From the NCBI GenBank assembly GCA_900546465.1, contig URCX01000062.1, positions 1 to 10,499 of the forward strand: a stretch of DNA of 10,499 bases, read 5' to 3'. A program made the translations under genes and the position numbers. The notes under the pieces are model-generated. The model was not told the origin of the DNA. It searched no databases and worked only from the letters and a program-made list of their open reading frames with translations. This DNA is from an uncultured Bacteroidota bacterium. GTDB lineage: Bacteria; Bacteroidota; Bacteroidia; Bacteroidales; P3. Positions 5,911 through 10,499 of this stretch are shown piece after piece. The number at the start of each line of letters is the position of its first letter. The stretch's first letter is position 1.

Positions 5911-5918
5911 CAAAGCTA
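5911..5918 (-). promoter_or_regulatory. Probable -7 element of the MFS promoter
   Basis: TAGCTTTG (5918-5911 on the minus strand) matches TAnnTTTG and would start transcription near 5904, about 25 bases before the ATG at 5879. No good TTTG is found 17-21 bases upstream, so the call rests on the -7 box and its position. Confidence 0.5.
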
Positions 5919-6096
5919 TTACATTTTTCTCAGAAAACGCTTGTTTGGCATCGTTTTTTTGATTGCATGGCAGGGACGAAGCCATGAAATTCGTCTTATA
6001 CCATATTATATATGTAAGATGAAGGACAAATTTTTGTTTCTTTTCTTTGCGGAAGGCTGTTTTAGCTCCTGTTTTCATGGGACGAAGAGGCAGTTT

Positions 6097-6197
6097 GACG
6101 AAACGGCGTATGAAGAAAATGAAAGGCCGAAAGAATTTTTTCAAAGGCCGTTTCATTCTTGCTTAAAGGCCGTTTCGCTTTATGTTCATGAACTTGC
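6097..6197. repeat. Folded intergenic repeat element, copy 2
   Basis: The outer stem CGAAACGGC (6099-6107) pairs perfectly with GCCGTTTCG (6169-6177). Inside it, GAAAGGCC (6121-6128) can pair with GGCCGTTTC (6146-6154) with one bulged G. AAAGGCCGTTTC occurs twice as a direct repeat (6143-6154 and 6165-6176). It aligns with copy 1 at 3284-3371 over about 60 bases. The outer stems of the two copies differ in sequence but both pair perfectly, which suggests that the fold is maintained. It lies between the divergent MFS and secDF promoters. The rest of the 5880-6321 gap shows only these promoters and A/T runs. Confidence 0.7.
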
Positions 6198-6252
6198 AGA
6201 AAAATCGAAACCGCTTTTTTTCATCGCTCGTCGAAAAAAAATCTCTCAACGC

Positions 6253-6283
6253 TGTGAAAATACCAAATAAAATTCTATCTTTG
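6253..6283 (+). promoter_or_regulatory. secDF promoter, Bacteroidota type
   Basis: TATCTTTG (6276-6283) is an exact TAnnTTTG. Nineteen bases upstream is TGTG (6253-6256), three of four bases of the -33 box. Transcription would begin around 6290, about 32 bases before the secDF ATG. Confidence 0.7.
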
Positions 6284-6296
6284 CAACTTCAAAAAC

Positions 6297-6320
6297 ATGT
6301 GTACTTATAAGACAGAGTAA
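6297..6320 (+). other. Seven-codon reading frame in the secDF leader
   Basis: ATG at 6297 opens a frame reading M-C-T-Y-K-T-E and a TAA at 6318-6320, one base before the secDF ATG at 6322. If translated it would couple termination to secDF initiation. It starts only about seven bases after the predicted transcription start and has no ribosome-binding site, so it may well be chance. Confidence 0.25.
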
Positions 6321-6321
6321 T

Positions 6322-9300
6322 ATGCAAAACAAAGGTGCTATCAGAGTTGTAGCGATTATTTTCGCCTTGATTTGTCTCTACCAGTTGTCTTTCACTTATT
6401 TCTCAAAGAAAGTGGAAAGCAACGCAAAAGAGTATGCGACAAACCAATACGCAAAAAATCTTGCTGCGAATCTGGCAAAAGGAGATGCTTTACGCGAACA
6501 AGAAATCTTCGATTCCATTGCAACGATGAGGGAGAATTTCTACTTGGATTCGGTATCCGAGAAAACTGCCTACAACTTCCTTTGGATGAGAAAATTCTCT
6601 TACAAAGAATGTAAAGCGAGAGAAGTAAACTTGGGTTTGGACTTGAAAGGCGGTATGAACGTCATGATGGAAGTTTCCACCATAGACGTTTTGAAGAACC
6701 TTGCAAGCAATCCTAACGACCCTGAACTAAGCAAGTTGATAAGCCTTGCAGAGGCTAAGCACAAGGAGACGGGAGACAGATTTATCGATTGCTTCGAACG
6801 AACTGTGAATGAAGCAGCAAAAACTTCCAAAGTAGATCTTTCCGCTTTTTTCAGAGTGAAATTGAAAGAAAAAGGCATTACAGCCAATTCTTCAAATACA
6901 GAGGTAATAAAAGCCATTCGTCAGGAATGTACCGATGCTTACGACAGAACGTTTCAAGTTTTGTCGAAACGTATAGATAAGTTCGGAGTTGCTCAACCTA
7001 CAATCCAGAAGTTGGAAGCAACCGAGAGAATTGCAATAGAGTTGCCGGGAATAAAAGATCCGCAGAGAGTAAGCAAACTTTTGGAAGGTTCTGCACAGTT
7101 GCAGTTCTGGTTGGCAGGCGATTTGGCAAAGGTTAGTGCTTCGTTGCAAGCCGCTGATAAGTGGTTGGCGGAAACAAATTACGGAGAGGCACCTTCCAAG
7201 AGCGAAGAAAGCCTTTCTTCGGAAACAACAACCCTGAGCGAGACCATTGCACAAGAAGATGTGGCAAAGAAAGCCGATACGGTGGCGAAGAAGAACCCGA
7301 ATCCCTTATTCTCCAAGTTTGCTCATTTGAACAATGGCACATTGCAAAGTTGTGTTGTCGGAACTGCTACGGCTGCAAACAGAAGTGAAATAGATCGTAT
7401 GCTTGCAGCGGCAAGCAAAATCCTGCCACAGGACGTTATGTTCTTGTGGGCGGCAAAGCCGATAAGCAAGACAAACGAATACGAGTTGTATGTACTTCAA
7501 TATACAAACAAGGCGAAAACCGCATTATTGGACGGAGATGTGATTTCCGATGCAAGAAGCGACTTCGACCAGCAAGGTCGTCCTGTTGTTTCCATGGTTA
7601 TGAAAGACGATGCCGCACGCAAATGGGCAAAGATAACAGGAAGCAATGTGAACAACTGCATTGCCATAGTATTGGACAATGTGGTTTACTCCGCACCGAG
7701 AGTTAATGGAGAGATTAGCGGAGGTCGCTCCGAGATTTCAGGACAATTTACCGTCGATGAGGCAAAAGATTTGGCGAATATATTGAAATCAGGTAAGCTT
7801 ACGGCACCTGCGAAGATGGTTCAAGAGTCTGTTGTCGGTCCTTCTTTGGGAGCCGAATCCATACGTACGGGATTGATTTCTTTCATCGTCGCTTTTGTAT
7901 TGGTATTCGCTTACATGATATTCTTCTACAACATGGCAGGTATTGCTGCTTGTTGTGCATTGCTTGTCAATATCTTCTTCCTATTTGGAATATTGGCATC
8001 CTTAGGAGCTGTTTTGACTTTGCCGGGTATAGCAGGTATAGTGTTGACAATGGCAATGGCCGTCGATGCCAACGTTATTATATATGAACGTATCAAAGAG
8101 GAGTTGCTTGCAGGTAAAAACGTAGCCTCTGCAATTAAGGACGGATACAGAGTTGCTTATTCTGCAATCATAGACGGTAACGTTACGACATTGTTGACGG
8201 GTATAGTACTTGCATATTTCGGAAGCGGTCCTATTCAAGGTTTTGCCGTTACTTTGTGTATCGGTATTCTGACTTCATTGTTCTCAAGTATCTTTATTTC
8301 GAGATTGGTGTTCGAGGCAATGTTGAGCAGTAAGAAAGGACAGAAGAAAATCACTTTCTTCAACAAACTTACCGAACATTTCTTGGAAAATCCGAAAGTA
8401 AACTTCGTTGGAACTCACAAGATGCAAACCATAATATCTGTTTCCTTGGTTGTTATAGCAATAGCTTCTTTGACATTCAAAGGTTTGGATTATGGTATCG
8501 ACTTTTCGGGAGGACGTACTTATGTCGTGAGATTTGATCAAGATGTTAACCCTGTGGCAGTAAGGCATGAGTTGCAAAAGGAATTCGGTACTGCTCCCGA
8601 GGTGAAGACATTCGGACCTGCATATCAGGTGAAAATAACCACGGATTATAAGGTAAAAGAAGACAGTGATGCTGTCAAGAAAGAGGTTATAGCGAAACTT
8701 CATGATGGAACGAAAACTTTCTTCAAGAATACGAACATAACCTTGGAGCAATTTGAATCCACGATGAAGAGTCCTTTGGGTATAATAAGTTCTGAGATAG
8801 TCGGACCTACGATGGCAGAGGATATACAAAGGTCGGCTGTCATTGCCGTTACAGTTTCGCTTGTTCTTATATTTGCATATATAGGATTGAGGTTTAGAAG
8901 ATGGCAATATGGTTTGGCAGGTCTTGTATCATTGTCGTTCGATGCTTTGATAACCATAGGTATCTTCTCTTTGTTCGGAGGCTTGCTTCCGTTCAATTTG
9001 GAGGTTAACCAAGACTTCATAGCCGCAATACTTACCGTGATTGGTTATTCGATAAACGATACCGTGATAGTGTTCGACCGTGTAAGGGAGAATGTGAGAT
9101 TGTATCCTAAGGCTCCTTATGGAAAGGTTATGAACGACGCAATGAACCAGACTTTGAGTCGTACGTTTAATACCTTAGGTTCAACTTTGTTGGTATTGTT
9201 GATAGTATTCATCTTCGGAGGTGAGGTGTTGAGAGGATTTGCATTTGCGTTGCTTGTGGGAATTGCTGTTGGTGCATTTGCTTCCTTATGCGTTGCTTGT

Positions 9301-9366
9301 CCTACTGCATACGCTTTGATAACTCGTTCCGAAAAGAAAAAAGAATTGGCAAAGGCAGGAAAGTGA
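6322..9366 (+). CDS. secDF: Protein translocase subunit SecDF (fused)
   Basis: This 1014-residue inner-membrane protein fuses SecD and SecF, as is usual in Bacteroidota. It assists the SecYEG/SecA translocon by using the proton gradient to pull proteins out on the periplasmic side. The SecD half has TM1 at about 7-27, the D1 motif LGLDLKGGMNVMMEV at 104-118, a periplasmic P1 domain to about 510, then five TM helices with the conserved proton-path Asp in AVDANVIIYERIKEE (D582). A low-complexity Ser/Thr/Lys/Glu insert at about 285-330 interrupts P1. The SecF half begins at about 700, with GLDYGIDFSGGRTYVV (721-736), SSEIVGPTMAEDI (823-835), VIGYSINDTVIVFDRVREN (906-924) and TLSRTFNT (944-951, Arg 947). 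The basic tail is cytoplasmic. The start at 6322 places TM1 at the N-terminus and lies behind the promoter at 6276. A hairpin terminator follows within about ten bases. Confidence 0.98.
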   Translation: MQNKGAIRVVAIIFALICLYQLSFTYFSKKVESNAKEYATNQYAKNLAANLAKGDALREQEIFDSIATMRENFYLDSVSEKTAYNFLWMRKFSYKECKAREVNLGLDLKGGMNVMMEVSTIDVLKNLASNPNDPELSKLISLAEAKHKETGDRFIDCFERTVNEAAKTSKVDLSAFFRVKLKEKGITANSSNTEVIKAIRQECTDAYDRTFQVLSKRIDKFGVAQPTIQKLEATERIAIELPGIKDPQRVSKLLEGSAQLQFWLAGDLAKVSASLQAADKWLAETNYGEAPSKSEESLSSETTTLSETIAQEDVAKKADTVAKKNPNPLFSKFAHLNNGTLQSCVVGTATAANRSEIDRMLAAASKILPQDVMFLWAAKPISKTNEYELYVLQYTNKAKTALLDGDVISDARSDFDQQGRPVVSMVMKDDAARKWAKITGSNVNNCIAIVLDNVVYSAPRVNGEISGGRSEISGQFTVDEAKDLANILKSGKLTAPAKMVQESVVGPSLGAESIRTGLISFIVAFVLVFAYMIFFYNMAGIAACCALLVNIFFLFGILASLGAVLTLPGIAGIVLTMAMAVDANVIIYERIKEELLAGKNVASAIKDGYRVAYSAIIDGNVTTLLTGIVLAYFGSGPIQGFAVTLCIGILTSLFSSIFISRLVFEAMLSSKKGQKKITFFNKLTEHFLENPKVNFVGTHKMQTIISVSLVVIAIASLTFKGLDYGIDFSGGRTYVVRFDQDVNPVAVRHELQKEFGTAPEVKTFGPAYQVKITTDYKVKEDSDAVKKEVIAKLHDGTKTFFKNTNITLEQFESTMKSPLGIISSEIVGPTMAEDIQRSAVIAVTVSLVLIFAYIGLRFRRWQYGLAGLVSLSFDALITIGIFSLFGGLLPFNLEVNQDFIAAILTVIGYSINDTVIVFDRVRENVRLYPKAPYGKVMNDAMNQTLSRTFNTLGSTLLVLLIVFIFGGEVLRGFAFALLVGIAVGAFASLCVACPTAYALITRSEKKKELAKAGK

Positions 9367-9376
9367 TAATAACGAG

Positions 9377-9416
9377 AGTTTATCGAAGAGACTTTGTTCT
9401 TCTTCGATAAACTTTT
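9377..9416 (+). terminator. Intrinsic terminator after secDF
   Basis: AGTTTATCGAAGA (9377-9389) and TCTTCGATAAACT (9401-9413) form a perfect 13-bp stem with an 11-base loop, followed by a short T run (to 9416). It starts ten bases after the secDF stop. The short T tract makes termination probably partial, so some read-through into the small downstream gene is possible. Confidence 0.75.
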
Positions 9417-9466
9417 CAATATAGAAATATTGCAGGTTTGGGTAATTGAATCGAATTTGCGTTGAC

Positions 9467-9808
9467 ATGGAAGTGATAATTTTATTATTGGTGTTTGCTT
9501 TGATAGCAGTAAGGATGTCGGTTAAAATATCGGCAAAGGCGAAAAATGCAACAAAGGCTTCTTCGGGGACGGAGAGTCTTTGGAATTTTGTTTTTGAGCA
9601 GGAAGAGCAAAAGAACAATGATGAGTTTGAAAATGTCGAAGTAGCAGAGAAGAATTCCGAGACTGTAAAAAGAAAGGTCGAAAATGTAGTTGTGCAGAAT
9701 AAAGAGATGCAAGACAAGAAAGAGAACGGACAATCAGAATTGAAAGAGAAGTTTCCTTTGAGAGATGCAGTGATTTATTCGACCATATTGGATAGACCTT
9801 ACAAGTAA
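9467..9808 (+). CDS. Small single-TM protein of unknown function with charged tail
   Basis: This 113-residue protein starts with one membrane segment, MEVIILLLVFALIAVRM (1-17), followed by a basic stretch (KISAKAKNATK). It then has a long, polar, Glu/Lys/Asn-rich and probably extended or coiled-coil region (about 45-95), and a compact end FPLRDAVIYSTILDRPYK (96-113). The ATG at 9467 is chosen; an in-frame TTG at 9446 adds seven polar residues in front of the TM and is less likely. The basic residues after the TM suggest that the tail is cytoplasmic. Small Bacteroidota proteins ending in a similar R-x-A-V/I-I-Y-S-x-I-L-x-R-x-Y motif are familiar to me, but no function is known to me. It sits between the secDF terminator and the TonB receptor, 41 bases before the latter, and may share a transcript with either. 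Confidence 0.75.
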   Translation: MEVIILLLVFALIAVRMSVKISAKAKNATKASSGTESLWNFVFEQEEQKNNDEFENVEVAEKNSETVKRKVENVVVQNKEMQDKKENGQSELKEKFPLRDAVIYSTILDRPYK

Positions 9809-9816
9809 TACGTTTT
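9787..9816 (+). promoter_or_regulatory. Possible promoter of the TonB-receptor gene
   Basis: TACGTTTT (9809-9816) matches seven of eight bases of TAnnTTTG, and ATTG (9787-9790) lies 18 bases upstream as a three-of-four -33 box. Transcription would start about 9823, 27 bases before the ATG at 9850. Both boxes are imperfect, and the -33 box lies inside the preceding gene. Confidence 0.3.
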
Positions 9817-9849
9817 TAGTAAATTATAAATCTAAGAAAATACATTAAA

Positions 9850-10499
9850 ATGGGTATGTTGAGAAAATTATTCTTCACTCTCGGGTTGTTATTGACAACC
9901 GGTCTGATGTTGTATTCTCAGGGAGTGCTGACGGGTACAATCACGGACGCATCAACGAAAGAGCCACTACCGTTTGTTAATGTCATTGTTGAACAGAATG
10001 GTCAACAGATGGGCGGAGCCCAGACAGATATGGATGGTAATTATCAAATCAAGCCATTGGCACCTGGTGATTATGATATCAGGGCTTCATTCGTTGGCTA
10101 CAAAACGGTGCTGAAAACCGGTGTAAAGGTTAATGCTTCCGGCTTTTCAAAAGGAGGTAGTATTGAGATGTCTCCAACATCGGAAATGCTTAATGTTGTG
10201 GAAGTCGTGGAGTATGCTATACCTTTGCTTGAACAAGGTACCTCGGAAACCGGTAAGCGTATTTCCGCTGAGGATTTGGACAACATGACAGCCAATTCGG
10301 TTGATGCCATTATTGCCAATGTCGGAGGTATTACGGACTCCGATGGCGGTGCAGGTAGCGCACGTGGTGAGGGCAGTATGGTAACTTATGTCAATGGCGT
10401 TGCCAAGAAAGGAAGTGTTAATATTCCGAAGCAAGCCATTGCAGAAATCCAAGTTATCTTGGGTGGTACTCCTGCAAGTATAGGAGAGGCTATCGGAGG
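9850..10499 (+). CDS. TonB-dependent outer-membrane receptor, N-terminal part
   Basis: The frame opens at ATG 9850 and stays open to the window edge, so only the first 216 residues are seen. Residues 1-24 are a Sec signal peptide (MGMLRKLFF, hydrophobic core, cleavage likely near LYSQG). Residues 26-95 are a carboxypeptidase-regulatory-like beta-sandwich: LTGTITDASTKEPLPFVNV, TDMDGNYQIKPLAPGDYDI, SFVGYKTV. A linker with a possible TonB-interacting segment EVVEYAIPLLEQ (118-129) leads into the plug domain from about 138 (ISAEDLDNM, VDAIIANVGGI, ARGEGSMVTYVNGV, IPKQAIAEIQVILGGTPASIGEA). The Y-x-I-P-L and lone plug pattern resemble the non-SusC receptor type of Bacteroidota; the SusC-type signature is not seen. 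The cargo cannot be judged without the barrel. M3 (9856) is an alternative start. The A-rich leader is typical for the phylum. Confidence 0.9.
   Translation, partial: MGMLRKLFFTLGLLLTTGLMLYSQGVLTGTITDASTKEPLPFVNVIVEQNGQQMGGAQTDMDGNYQIKPLAPGDYDIRASFVGYKTVLKTGVKVNASGFSKGGSIEMSPTSEMLNVVEVVEYAIPLLEQGTSETGKRISAEDLDNMTANSVDAIIANVGGITDSDGGAGSARGEGSMVTYVNGVAKKGSVNIPKQAIAEIQVILGGTPASIGEAIG

Noticed and set aside
5683..6156. Minus-strand open frame of 157 codons
   Set aside because: It overlaps the start of the MFS gene in another frame and the repeat element; the basic, low-complexity N-terminus comes from the repeat.
3284..6197. Repeat copies as a CRISPR array or as ends of one transposon
   Set aside because: The repeats are not regularly spaced with unique spacers, and the genes between the two copies include no transposase, so a CRISPR array or composite element is not supported.
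5908..6270. Plus-strand open frame of 120 codons upstream of secDF
   Set aside because: It begins with TTG beside the MFS promoter, runs through repeat copy 2 and has no recognisable domain; it is most likely non-coding.
8284..8907. Long minus-strand open frame (207 codons) opposite secDF
   Set aside because: It lies wholly antisense to a conserved gene, has no recognisable domain, and no promoter or start signal was seen.

Overview
The window reads as chromosomal core sequence of a member of the Bacteroidota, most likely the order Bacteroidales. The grounds are: several Bacteroidota-type promoters (TTTG, about 19 bases, then TAnnTTTG), A-rich untranslated leaders with poor Shine-Dalgarno sites, a fused SecDF translocase subunit, and an outer-membrane TonB-dependent receptor with an N-terminal carboxypeptidase-regulatory-like domain. 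The genus cannot be fixed from this sequence alone.

Layout: The left edge (2-448, +) is the C-terminal part of a GT9 heptosyltransferase-type glycosyltransferase. It converges, with only 5 bases between stop codons, on a minus-strand housekeeping operon, prs - rplY - pth (2682 down to 454), encoding PRPP synthetase, ribosomal protein L25 and peptidyl-tRNA hydrolase. A perfect 10-bp terminator-like hairpin sits between rplY and pth. Divergent from prs is tRNA-Leu(CAA) (2811-2894, +) with its own promoter and a strong intrinsic terminator. The prs and tRNA promoters are mirror images of each other within a 29-base-arm inverted repeat.

A gene-poor stretch of about 630 bases follows. It holds a structured repeat element (3284-3371) and then a promoter for a two-gene unit: a four-TM membrane protein of unknown function overlapping a small XRE-type regulator (3577-4273, +). 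This unit and the minus-strand MFSD1-like MFS transporter (4512-5879) converge on two opposed intrinsic terminators. The 442-base gap between the divergent MFS and secDF genes carries a second copy of the structured repeat (6097-6197).

The right side is one + direction block: secDF (6322-9366, 1014 aa) with a long terminator hairpin, a small single-TM charged protein (9467-9808), and the start of a TonB-dependent receptor that runs off the window (9850-end). SecDF drives export across the inner membrane, and the receptor is an exported outer-membrane product.

Most of the window is ordinary housekeeping sequence. The parts worth a second look are the overlapping membrane protein/XRE pair, the two-copy folded intergenic element, the mirrored prs/tRNA promoters, the rplY-pth hairpin, and a 7-codon reading frame ending one base before the secDF start. 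No mobile element, CRISPR array, prophage or defence system was seen.
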